Positions 30,228-36,901 of a stretch of DNA of 64,000 nucleotides are shown in pieces. Below the pieces are notes generated by a model. The model was not told the origin of the DNA. It worked only from the letters and a program-made list of their open reading frames with translations, and searched no databases. Positions within the stretch are counted from its first letter, which is position 1; every line of letters begins with the position of its first letter. The stretch is from assembly GCA_965230965.1 (NCBI GenBank), contig OZ246401.1, positions 558,001 to 622,000 on the forward strand. Reading direction: 5' to 3'. The position numbers were made by a program, and so were the translations under genes. The DNA comes from OLB23 sp965230965 (GTDB lineage: Bacteria; Patescibacteriota; Microgenomatia; UBA1406; HO2-37-13b).

Positions 30228-31520
30228 ATGTCAGATGATGACACACGTTTGAACCCCGATGAACTCCACTTTAAGGATGCTCATCCAATTCTTCCTGTAG
30301 AAGATATGCCAGAAACAGCAATGCAGAAGCCAGAAGCGGTTCGTCCGCCAATGACGATGATGCGCGAAGATGTTCCTCTTGAGGAACGTATTCAGGAAGA
30401 TCTTAAAAATTCTTTCCCTGGAAAGGGAATTCTTGAGGTTACACCCTCAGGTTTTGGGTTTTTGCGCCCGAAATTCACTCCTTCACAGGATGATATTTAT
30501 GTATCGCAATCGCAAATTCGCAAATTTTGGCTTCGCCCAGGTGACGAAGTTGAAGGCCTTATTCGACCACCAAAGGATAATGAAAAGTATCATGGTCTTT
30601 TGAAGATAGAGAAGGTGAACGATATTCCTATGACCGAGGACGATAGTCGCAATAGAAAGCGCTTTAGTCAGCTTACTTCAATGTATCCTGACCGACAAAT
30701 TAGGCTTGAAACCGAGGCTGATGTGTTGTCGACACGTATTATGGATCTCGTTTCGCCGATTGGATTCGGTCAGAGAGGTCTTATTGTGTCGCCGCCAAAA
30801 GCAGGAAAAACGACTCTTTTGAAGCAGATTGCGAATGGTATTCGCACAAATTATCCGGACGTACATCTTATTGCCATTTTGATTGGCGAACGTCCTGAAG
30901 AAGTTACTGACTTGACGCGCTCAATAAAGGCTGAGGTCGTTTCTTCGCATTTTGACCAGTCACCTCGCGATCAGATTCGCGCGGCTGAGATTGGACTTGA
31001 GCGTGCAAAGCGTTTAGTCGAGACAGGAAAAGATGTAGTAATCCTTCTCGATTCTATAACGAGACTTGCACGTGCGTACAATTTTGCAGTCAATCCTTCT
31101 GGACGTACACTTTCAGGTGGATTTGATCCTGCAGCCTTGTATCCAGCAAAAAAGTTCCTTGGTGCAGCTCGAAACTGTGAAGAGGGTGGTAGTTTGACCA
31201 TTATTGGTACCGCGCTTGTAAATACAGAATCACGCATGGATGACCTCATCTATGAAGAATTCAAGGGAACAGGTAACATGGAATTGCACCTTGATCGCGA
31301 TTCTGCAAATAAGCGTATTTATCCTGCAATCGATATTGAGCGATCTGGTACGCGCCACGATGAACTCCTTTTCGATAAGGATACGCTTGAAAAACTTGCA
31401 ACTTTGCGTCGTATGATGGCTCTTCTTGATAAAGATGAGCGTATTACGGCCATGATTGATAAGTTGACAAAGATAAAAACAAATGAGGAGTTCTTAAAGG
31501 AGCTCACGGTCGGAAAATAA
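30228..31520 (+). CDS. rho: Transcription termination factor Rho
   Basis: RNA-dependent hexameric helicase. 430 residues: a ~60-residue acidic N-terminal extension, a cold-shock-like RNA-binding domain (GILEVTPSGFGFLRP ... DIYVSQSQIRKF), and the RecA-like core with SPPKAGKTTLLK (Walker A, about 188-199) and VVILLDSITRLARAYN (Walker B). The Q- and R-loop regions and SGGFDPAALYPAKKF are also present. The classical Rho helix-bundle N-terminus is reduced. A terminator with inverted REP repeats on both sides follows. Confidence 0.96.
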   Translation: MSDDDTRLNPDELHFKDAHPILPVEDMPETAMQKPEAVRPPMTMMREDVPLEERIQEDLKNSFPGKGILEVTPSGFGFLRPKFTPSQDDIYVSQSQIRKFWLRPGDEVEGLIRPPKDNEKYHGLLKIEKVNDIPMTEDDSRNRKRFSQLTSMYPDRQIRLETEADVLSTRIMDLVSPIGFGQRGLIVSPPKAGKTTLLKQIANGIRTNYPDVHLIAILIGERPEEVTDLTRSIKAEVVSSHFDQSPRDQIRAAEIGLERAKRLVETGKDVVILLDSITRLARAYNFAVNPSGRTLSGGFDPAALYPAKKFLGAARNCEEGGSLTIIGTALVNTESRMDDLIYEEFKGTGNMELHLDRDSANKRIYPAIDIERSGTRHDELLFDKDTLEKLATLRRMMALLDKDERITAMIDKLTKIKTNEEFLKELTVGK

Positions 31521-31521
31521 A

Positions 31522-31550
31522 AAGACCGGGTCTTCTTTAAGATCGTGCCC
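31522..31550 (-). repeat. REP-like dispersed repeat (copy 8)
   Basis: AAGACCGGGTCTT with the GATCGTGCCC arm, starting two bases after the rho stop codon. Confidence 0.72.
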
Positions 31551-31553
31551 AAT

Positions 31554-31582
31554 AAAAAAGCGGCCTGCTGGGCCGCTTTTTT
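31554..31582 (+). terminator. Intrinsic terminator of rho
   Basis: AAAAAGCGGCC and GGCCGCTTTTTT with a 5-base loop. It lies exactly between two inverted REP copies. Confidence 0.85.
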
Positions 31583-31596
31583 ATTGGTGAAATTTA

Positions 31597-31626
31597 GGGC
31601 ACGACTTACAAAAAGACACGGTCTTT
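31597..31626 (+). repeat. REP-like dispersed repeat (copy 9)
   Basis: GGGCACGACTTACAAAAAGA continues into CACGGTCTTT. Inverted partner of copy 8 across the rho terminator. Confidence 0.72.
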
Positions 31627-31632
31627 TTCTAC

Positions 31633-31661
31633 TTGCACATCAAGAATTCCTGGAGTAAAAT
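31633..31661 (+). promoter_or_regulatory. Promoter of gdhA
   Basis: TTGCAC (31633-31638), 17-base spacer, TAAAAT (31656-31661), nine bases before the ATG at 31671. Confidence 0.6.
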
Positions 31662-31670
31662 GATCCAACT

Positions 31671-32963
31671 ATGGATCCATTTGAAAATGCACTAACCTTC
31701 CTTAATAACATTAAAAGCAATCTTTCCAAAGAGCATCAGAAATACCTAACACGACTTCAGAAACCACAAAATATTGTCAAAGGCGAGATTGAAATTACCA
31801 TGGATAATGGTAAAAAGAAGAAGTTCCAAGCTTTTCGTTCGCAACATAATAATGCATTAGGTCCGTATAAAGGCGGTATTCGTTTCCACCCTAATGTCTC
31901 TGAATCTGAGGTTAAAGCTCTTTCTTTGTGGATGTCGTTAAAGACATCTATTGCCGGTATTCCATATGGCGGCGGAAAAGGAGGAATTATTGTTGAGCCT
32001 CGAGATTTAAGTGCTGGTGAACTTGAACGTCTCTGTCGTGCGTATATCACCTTTATTGAGCCTCATATTGGCGTCGATAAAGATGTTCCAGCCCCAGATG
32101 TGAACACAAATGGACAGATTATGGCATGGATGCTTGATGAGTATGAGAAAATTCGAGGTCATCATGAGCCCGGAGTCTTGACAGGGAAGCCACTTGAAAT
32201 TGGTGGATCCGAAGGCCGTACAAAAGCAACGGGTTATGGTGGCGTGCTTGCATTGCAAGCTCTTTTGGAGCAAATTAAGGACGTCATTGACAAGCCAAAG
32301 GCCCAAATCACCATTGCAGTTCAAGGTTTTGGAAATGTGGGCTACTATTTCGCGAAAATAGCCTCAGATGCAGGATTTCGCGTTGTCGCTGTATCAGATT
32401 CAAAAGGTGGCGTCTATATTGAAGAGGGTCTCGATCCAGAGGCTACAATGGCATGCAAAGAGGAAAAGGGAAAGATATCAAATTGCTATTGCGTTGGCGG
32501 CGTATGTGAGCTTGGCAAAGGTAAAGAAATTAGTAATGAGGAGCTGCTCGAGCTCGATGTTGATGTATTGGTGCCTGCGGCATTAGAAAATGTGCTGCAT
32601 AAAGGCAATGCAGGCAAGATTAAGGCTAAAATTGTCGTCGAAATGGCAAACGGCCCACTGACAAGTGAGGCTGATGACATGTTGACGAAGAAAGGCGTGT
32701 TGGTAGTTCCTGATATTTTTTCAAATGCAGGCGGTGTCACAGTTTCTTACCTCGAATGGGTTCAGAATCGAATGGGCTACTACTGGACTGAGGCAGAAGT
32801 TGATGAAAAGCTAGAGGGGCTTATGGCAAAAGCGTTTGCACGAATGTGGGAAAAGTATCAAGAATTAAAGGCAAAAGATAAAAAGGGTGCTAGCCTTAGA
32901 AAAGCCGCATACATACTCGCTGTTGAGCGTATTCTTACAGCTGAAATCTTGCGCAGACCATGA
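31671..32963 (+). CDS. gdhA: Glutamate dehydrogenase family enzyme with a Cys-rich insertion
   Basis: Interconverts glutamate and 2-oxoglutarate with NAD(P)H. 430 residues: YKGGIRFHPNVSESEVKALS, Lys91 (MSLKTS) and the catalytic-type Lys103 in YGGGKGG, VPAPDVNTNGQIMAWMLDEY, ATGYGG, and the Rossmann motif VQGFGNVG. About residues 262-280 contain CKEEKGKISNCYCVGGVC, four Cys in a loop that is not part of the usual fold; it may bind metal or form a disulfide. The rest is full length. Confidence 0.93.
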   Translation: MDPFENALTFLNNIKSNLSKEHQKYLTRLQKPQNIVKGEIEITMDNGKKKKFQAFRSQHNNALGPYKGGIRFHPNVSESEVKALSLWMSLKTSIAGIPYGGGKGGIIVEPRDLSAGELERLCRAYITFIEPHIGVDKDVPAPDVNTNGQIMAWMLDEYEKIRGHHEPGVLTGKPLEIGGSEGRTKATGYGGVLALQALLEQIKDVIDKPKAQITIAVQGFGNVGYYFAKIASDAGFRVVAVSDSKGGVYIEEGLDPEATMACKEEKGKISNCYCVGGVCELGKGKEISNEELLELDVDVLVPAALENVLHKGNAGKIKAKIVVEMANGPLTSEADDMLTKKGVLVVPDIFSNAGGVTVSYLEWVQNRMGYYWTEAEVDEKLEGLMAKAFARMWEKYQELKAKDKKGASLRKAAYILAVERILTAEILRRP

Positions 32964-32964
32964 T

Positions 32965-32993
32965 GAGACCTGGTCTTATTCATACCTGGTCTT
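32965..32993. repeat. REP-like double half-site (copy 10), at the gdhA/RAYT junction
   Basis: GAGACCTGGTCTT, six bases, ACCTGGTCTTG. It begins two bases after the gdhA stop and contains the stop codon of the convergent RAYT gene. Confidence 0.75.
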
Positions 32994-33560
32994 GATCCAA
33001 GAACGCGGTTTGCTTCCTATGTAATCCTGAAAACTTGACCAAGAATACTCAGCTGGATTTTGTGATCCACCCAAATGAGAACTTGGATTATTGTGAATGT
33101 AGGAGATGACAGTGCGGAAATAGTTTAGGTTTCCTACGAGTACAGCCTTAAATCTGCTTTGAAAAAGAGGGCCAATGCGATTATGCTTGAGGGCGTTTGC
33201 TTTAGAGTATCTTCCCTGAAGTGACTTCAAGAATTTTGACATTCCATCTTCGCTATTTTGCCTCAAAAGTAAGTGAAAATGGTTTGGCATTAGGCAGTAT
33301 GCCAGTAAGTCGATTTCTGAAGCATAGTTTTTCAATTTTTCAACTTTTGACAACAAGCGGACCATCTTTCTTGCGGAGTAGTTTTCGTGCTGAAGGTAAG
33401 TAAGCAACTCCTCCTTCGTAAGAAGATATAGTGGAAATGATTCTGTGAAATAGCGGTAGTCGCCCTCGTCACTAAATATGTCTAGTTTGTTTACTCCACG
33501 ATTATATACATGATAAATACCACTTTTTATATAAATTTTACGTTCATTTCTTGATGCCAT
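32976..33560 (-). CDS. REP-associated tyrosine transposase (RAYT, Y1/IS200-like)
   Basis: 194 residues. Y1 transposase landmarks: KSGIYHVYNRGVNKLDIF at the N-terminus, the HUH-type LLAYCLMPNHFHLLLRQ, then the catalytic-Tyr helix region SLQGRYSKANALKHNRIGPL followed by FQSRF, VISYIHNNPSSH and YSWSSFQDY. RAYTs nick and move short REP palindromes instead of carrying their own insertion sequence. REP-like repeats of the kind scattered through this window lie at both ends of the gene (32965-32993 and 33611-33628). The gene is intact. Confidence 0.88.
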   Translation of the reverse strand: MASRNERKIYIKSGIYHVYNRGVNKLDIFSDEGDYRYFTESFPLYLLTKEELLTYLQHENYSARKMVRLLSKVEKLKNYASEIDLLAYCLMPNHFHLLLRQNSEDGMSKFLKSLQGRYSKANALKHNRIGPLFQSRFKAVLVGNLNYFRTVISYIHNNPSSHLGGSQNPAEYSWSSFQDYIGSKPRSWIKTRYE

Positions 33561-33610
33561 GGTGGAAATTGTATAACAATGATGTTAAGATTCTATTAAC
33601 GCCCAGGTGT

Positions 33611-33628
33611 AGATTAGACCTGGTCTTA
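33611..33628. repeat. REP-like palindrome (copy 11)
   Basis: AGACCTGGTCTT at 33616-33627, just upstream of the RAYT start and of the CsoR-like gene. Confidence 0.65.
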
Positions 33629-33635
33629 TCTTAAT

Positions 33636-33854
33636 ATGGATACACGCATCAACAGATTAGTCGGACAAATTGAGGGCATTCGTCGCATGATAAATAGTAA
33701 GCGAAAGAGCGGTGATGTCGTACAACAAATCCTCGCGGCACGCGAGGCGCTGACAAAAATTGGCATGATCGTGCTTAAAGAAGAGCTTGGTGAAGCCTCA
33801 GGAAAGAATAAGGCAAAAATTGATAAACTTCTCGAACAAATCTTCAGAGTCTAA
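33636..33854 (+). CDS. CsoR/FrmR-family-like helical protein lacking the metal ligands
   Basis: 72 residues. RINRLVGQIEGIRRMI followed by VVQQILAAREALTKIGMIVL matches the CsoR/RcnR/FrmR helical repressor fold. These proteins sense Cu, Ni or formaldehyde through a Cys in the second helix plus His/Cys in the third. Here the Cys position in front of the VVQQI helix is Ser/Gly-Asp, and the third-helix HxxxC is EELGEAS, so no ligand remains. A DNA-binding role without metal sensing, or another function, is inferred. Confidence 0.75.
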   Translation: MDTRINRLVGQIEGIRRMINSKRKSGDVVQQILAAREALTKIGMIVLKEELGEASGKNKAKIDKLLEQIFRV

Positions 33855-33855
33855 T

Positions 33856-33884
33856 TTGAATATCCTATAGTTCTATTGTAAAAT
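33856..33884 (+). promoter_or_regulatory. Promoter of the 75-residue cassette
   Basis: TTGAAT (33856-33861), 17-base spacer, TAAAAT (33879-33884). It starts right after the CsoR-like stop codon. Confidence 0.7.
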
Positions 33885-33922
33885 AGTAGCTCGCGTCGTT
33901 TTTCCCAGAGGGAGATCGCTGA

Positions 33923-34150
33923 ATGATGCCGCAGGATGTCGTGGAGTTCACGTGGCGTGGTCGCAAGTACGCGATTGCGTCGACTCGGGTATTGAACCAG
34001 GTCATCTGCATGCCAAGTGAGCCGGGAGAGGAGCAGCACAAGCTCGTCGTCCGAGGCTGGGGTACTGCAGGGGACCCGACAGTAACCGTGGAGCTCGACA
34101 GCTCCAACGCCCCCGAGTCTGCTTGCATCTGGGCGCGGCTCGTGAGCTAG
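33923..34150 (+). CDS. Orphan 75-residue beta-rich protein (GC-rich cassette)
   Basis: AGAGGGAG lies eight bases before the first of two ATGs. The sequence (VVEFTWRGRKYAIASTRVLN, KLVVRGWGTAGDPTVTVEL) alternates like a small beta-barrel or SH3-like fold, with two Cys. No family is recognised. The cistron ends with the stop codon in the loop of a 12-bp hairpin. Strongly GC-biased codons against AT-rich neighbours. Confidence 0.62.
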   Translation: MMPQDVVEFTWRGRKYAIASTRVLNQVICMPSEPGEEQHKLVVRGWGTAGDPTVTVELDSSNAPESACIWARLVS

Positions 34151-34209
34151 CGCTCCGAGCCGCCCACACGACGCGTTCAGGACGCCCCGGCAGGCTGCCG
34201 GGGCGTCCT
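34135..34209 (+). terminator. Stop codon in a hairpin tetraloop, then a 14-bp terminator
   Basis: GCGGCTCG-t-GAGC (34135-34147) pairs with GCTC-CGAGCCGC (34152-34163); the tetraloop TAGC holds the TAG stop. The terminator stem AGGACGCCCCGGCA (34179-34192) pairs perfectly with 34196-34209. Confidence 0.78.
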
Positions 34210-34239
34210 ACGCTATAAAATAAAACACACCTTTTCTGC

Positions 34240-34245
34240 TATAAT
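34240..34245 (+). promoter_or_regulatory. -10 box of the LysM-M23 gene
   Basis: TATAAT eleven bases before the ATG at 34257, which leaves at most a few untranslated bases. Confidence 0.55.
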
Positions 34246-34256
34246 AGAGTTCTCAA

Positions 34257-35348
34257 ATGATTTCTGAAAAGACCTTCGCAGGGGAACTTGCTGAGTTCAT
34301 TCGTTTCCTTGCAGGCTACATAAAACTCCGACTCCACGGTTGGGGCACCAGCTTTGAGCATATAAAAGATATAATTGTTGCCTTCTTAGTTGTTAAGCGA
34401 GGTAAGTATTCCCAGTCGTTTCTCAATACCTCATTCTTCCTCCTTGTCGGCGCAATCTTGGTTGCAGGCCCCATTATTATTGAAAATAACCCATTTATTG
34501 CCGATTATTTTCAGAATCAAGAAGCTTCAACTCAAAGCGTGCTCGCTACAGATCTGAGTGATCTTTCTGTGCAGACCACTATTTCAAACAAACCCCGTGC
34601 AGAAATTCGAGAATATAAGGTCAAATCGGGCGACACTCTCGCAAGTATTGCAGATCAGTTCGATATTAGTGTTGATTCCATCAAGTGGGAGAATAATTTG
34701 AAGGGAAATACGATTAAGCCAGGTCAAACCGTGCGTATTTTGCCTGTTTCTGGTGTCGCGCATAAGGTCAAATCGGGAGAAAGTATTTACTCAATCGCGA
34801 AGCGTTATGGAGTTGATGCACAGGCGATCGTTAACTTTCCGTTCAATGAATTTGAAGATTTAGATACATTTGCGCTCAACGTTGGGCAAACATTGATTGT
34901 TCCTGGTGGAACTCCACCTGCAGAAAAGCCAACGTTAGTACGAGGAAAGGCACCACAACGAGTTAATATTGTCGCAGGCCAGCCAGGTAGTGGTAGATTT
35001 ATATGGCCTACTACCGGTAGTGTTAGTCAATATCCTGTCTATTACCATATGGCCCTCGATATTGCGAATAGGTCCCTACCTCCAATTATTGCCTCAGATA
35101 CAGGTACTGTTTCTTTCTCAGGTTGTGTGGGATACGGGTATGGGTGTCACGTTATTATCGATCATGGAAACGGCTTTCAGACGCTCTATGGTCACATGTC
35201 ACGTATCGATGTGAATGCTGGCCAAAATGTAAGTCAGGGACAACAGATTGGTATCTTAGGTTCCACAGGTCGTTCAACGGGGCCACATTTGCACTTCGAG
35301 ATTCGAAAGGGAGGAGTACTTCAAAATCCGCTTGGATATCTGCAATAA
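34257..35348 (+). CDS. LysM-M23 peptidoglycan endopeptidase
   Basis: 363 residues. A membrane segment at about 60-80 is followed by two LysM modules (about 119-162, EYKVKSGDTLASIADQFDIS; and about 168-221, HKVKSGESIYSIAKRYGVD), then a LytM/M23 zinc peptidase. The M23 motifs are HMALDIAN (H-x3-D) and GPHLHFEI (H-x-H); a Cys pair (SGCVGYGYGCHVI) lies in the core. It cuts peptide cross-bridges in the wall during growth or division. All zinc ligands are present. Confidence 0.9.
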   Translation: MISEKTFAGELAEFIRFLAGYIKLRLHGWGTSFEHIKDIIVAFLVVKRGKYSQSFLNTSFFLLVGAILVAGPIIIENNPFIADYFQNQEASTQSVLATDLSDLSVQTTISNKPRAEIREYKVKSGDTLASIADQFDISVDSIKWENNLKGNTIKPGQTVRILPVSGVAHKVKSGESIYSIAKRYGVDAQAIVNFPFNEFEDLDTFALNVGQTLIVPGGTPPAEKPTLVRGKAPQRVNIVAGQPGSGRFIWPTTGSVSQYPVYYHMALDIANRSLPPIIASDTGTVSFSGCVGYGYGCHVIIDHGNGFQTLYGHMSRIDVNAGQNVSQGQQIGILGSTGRSTGPHLHFEIRKGGVLQNPLGYLQ

Positions 35349-35350
35349 GA

Positions 35351-35380
35351 AAGACACGAGCTTTTTAAGCCCTGGGCTTA
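35351..35380 (+). repeat. 30-base inverted repeat, left copy (REP-like copy 12)
   Basis: AAGACACGAGCTTTTTAAGC followed by CCTGGGCTTA. The identical sequence occurs in the opposite orientation at 53881-53910. It contains the stop codon of the M20 peptidase gene. Confidence 0.8.
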
Positions 35381-36723
35381 AGGAATGCTTCAGCGAAGGC
35401 GAGGCCTTTTTTGATAAGATCGATAGTAAAGTTTTCGTCTGCGCCATGCATATTGCAGTCTTCGTTTGCCATAGGGATATAAAGCTGAGGAATTTGCAAT
35501 GACTCTTCAAATAACACTGCCAAAGGAATTGTTGCCCCACAGTATTTATGCAATACCGAATCCTTGTAAACATCTTCCATAAGTTTTGTAGCTTTTTCGA
35601 AGATGGGTCCTTCTGCATTTAGGTGTACTGCTGGGCAACTTTCATCGCCTTCAAAAGTAAATGAACAATATGATGGAAGATTTTCTGCAACAAAAGCTTT
35701 AAATTTTTTAACAATGTCATCGGGTTTTTGATTGTGCACAAGCCTCAAATTCATTTTTGCCGTTGCCCTCCCGGGAATACTATTACGAAAGCCAACTCCT
35801 GTATAGCCTGACTGAATACCGGTGATCTCAAGGGATGGGGCAAAACCAAGTTGCGTATGAATATTCCATCCTTCGCGAGCAAAAAAAGTTTTTGCACCCG
35901 ATATTTCAGACAGTTCATTTTTATCAAAAGGAATTTTTTCATTTGTTGTTATGTCGGCGGGGGTGGGTGGGGTTATGTTGTCATAAAATCCTTTGATATT
36001 AATTTTTTGCTCATTGGTGCTTTGATCAAAAAGTTTGCCAAGTAAGATGGTGAGCTCGGTTGCTGCATTAGGAATAATACCGCCATAGAGCCCTGAGTGA
36101 TTATCTTTGGTCGAAGTCTCAATAGTCAATGCGACATTAAGTACGCCGCGAAATCCCACTTCTATAACTGGATGACCTGCCGTGATTTCGCCATCTGATA
36201 CCAACAAAAAATCTGCTGTTAGCTTTTCTTTATTCTTTTCTACAAATCTATCAATACCTGCAGAACCGGTTTCTTCATTACCTTCAATCAAAAAACTCAC
36301 GTCGTATCCAAGCTTCTTCTGCTTGATCAGCTCGATTACTGTCGTCAGATATATCATGATTTGTCCTTTATTATCAACAGCGCCCCTTCCTAAAAATCGA
36401 CCATTTTTTTCAGTCAATTCAAAAGGATCGCTTGACCAGCCTTCTTCTTTTGAAGCCGGCTGCACATCATAGTGTCCATAAATCAGAACATGCTGTTTTT
36501 TCTGCGCGCCATTTTCAGTATTTTTATACTGTGCGTGTACAATGGGATTGCCAAAGCCCTTAACAATTTCTACTTCAAATCCGTTTTCTTTTAGAAGATT
36601 CCCAAGCCACGCAGCTGTTTTTTCAATATCTTCGGCATACTTTGGATCTGTAGAAATACTGCGTAGAGCGACAAACTCTTTTAATAATTGGGTATAGCGA
36701 TCGAATAGTGCAGGTTGGTCCAT
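35365..36723 (-). CDS. M20-family metallopeptidase (dipeptidase/deacylase type)
   Basis: 452 residues from the ATG at 36723. Di-zinc signatures: LIYGHYDVQPA (His and the D-x-D-type Asp), GRGAVDNKGQ (bridging Asp), IEGNEETGSAG (general-base and ligand Glu), LLVSDGEI and a late CNMHGADENF His. It cleaves dipeptides or acyl-amino acids in the cytoplasm, probably to recover amino acids. The last four codons and the stop (KPRA) come from the REP-like repeat. Confidence 0.9.
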   Translation of the reverse strand: MDQPALFDRYTQLLKEFVALRSISTDPKYAEDIEKTAAWLGNLLKENGFEVEIVKGFGNPIVHAQYKNTENGAQKKQHVLIYGHYDVQPASKEEGWSSDPFELTEKNGRFLGRGAVDNKGQIMIYLTTVIELIKQKKLGYDVSFLIEGNEETGSAGIDRFVEKNKEKLTADFLLVSDGEITAGHPVIEVGFRGVLNVALTIETSTKDNHSGLYGGIIPNAATELTILLGKLFDQSTNEQKINIKGFYDNITPPTPADITTNEKIPFDKNELSEISGAKTFFAREGWNIHTQLGFAPSLEITGIQSGYTGVGFRNSIPGRATAKMNLRLVHNQKPDDIVKKFKAFVAENLPSYCSFTFEGDESCPAVHLNAEGPIFEKATKLMEDVYKDSVLHKYCGATIPLAVLFEESLQIPQLYIPMANEDCNMHGADENFTIDLIKKGLAFAEAFLKPRA

Positions 36724-36729
36724 AACCTG

Positions 36730-36735
36730 ATTATA
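36730..36735 (-). promoter_or_regulatory. -10 box of the M20 gene, leaderless
   Basis: TATAAT on the minus strand, six bases before the ATG at 36723. Confidence 0.6.
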
Positions 36736-36780
36736 GCATATTGCAAAATATATATAACTGTGATATCCTACCAAAATAGT

Positions 36781-36831
36781 ATGAATTACAAGTCAGCATT
36801 CATTATTTTCTTCCTTATTATCGCCATCTAG
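36781..36831 (+). CDS. 16-residue Ile/Phe-rich leader peptide candidate
   Basis: MNYKSAFIIFFLIIAI and TAG, with five Ile and three Phe in the last ten codons. It is followed 30 bases later by a strong intrinsic terminator and then, 14 bases further, the first gene of the aminotransferase cluster. That order (short ORF rich in one class of amino acid, terminator, operon) is the pattern of translational attenuation; a small hydrophobic peptide gene is the alternative. GGGCG at 36831-36835 could pair with the terminator arm CGCCC. Confidence 0.4.
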   Translation: MNYKSAFIIFFLIIAI

Positions 36832-36861
36832 GGCGAGGAAGAAGTGTGAATGCACACAGAC

Positions 36862-36887
36862 ACCCGCCCAAGAGGCGGGTTTTTTTG
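36862..36887 (+). terminator. Terminator between leader ORF and aminotransferase cluster
   Basis: ACCCGCC-caaga-GGCGGGT followed by seven T. A strong intrinsic terminator placed just before an operon, which suggests attenuation. Confidence 0.8.
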
Positions 36888-36901
36888 TTGCCAAAATACA
36901 T

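Noticed and set aside
36781..36831. Type I toxin peptide
   Set aside because: The peptide is hydrophobic and short enough, but no antisense promoter or overlapping RNA was seen, and the terminator-operon context favours a leader peptide. Not excluded.
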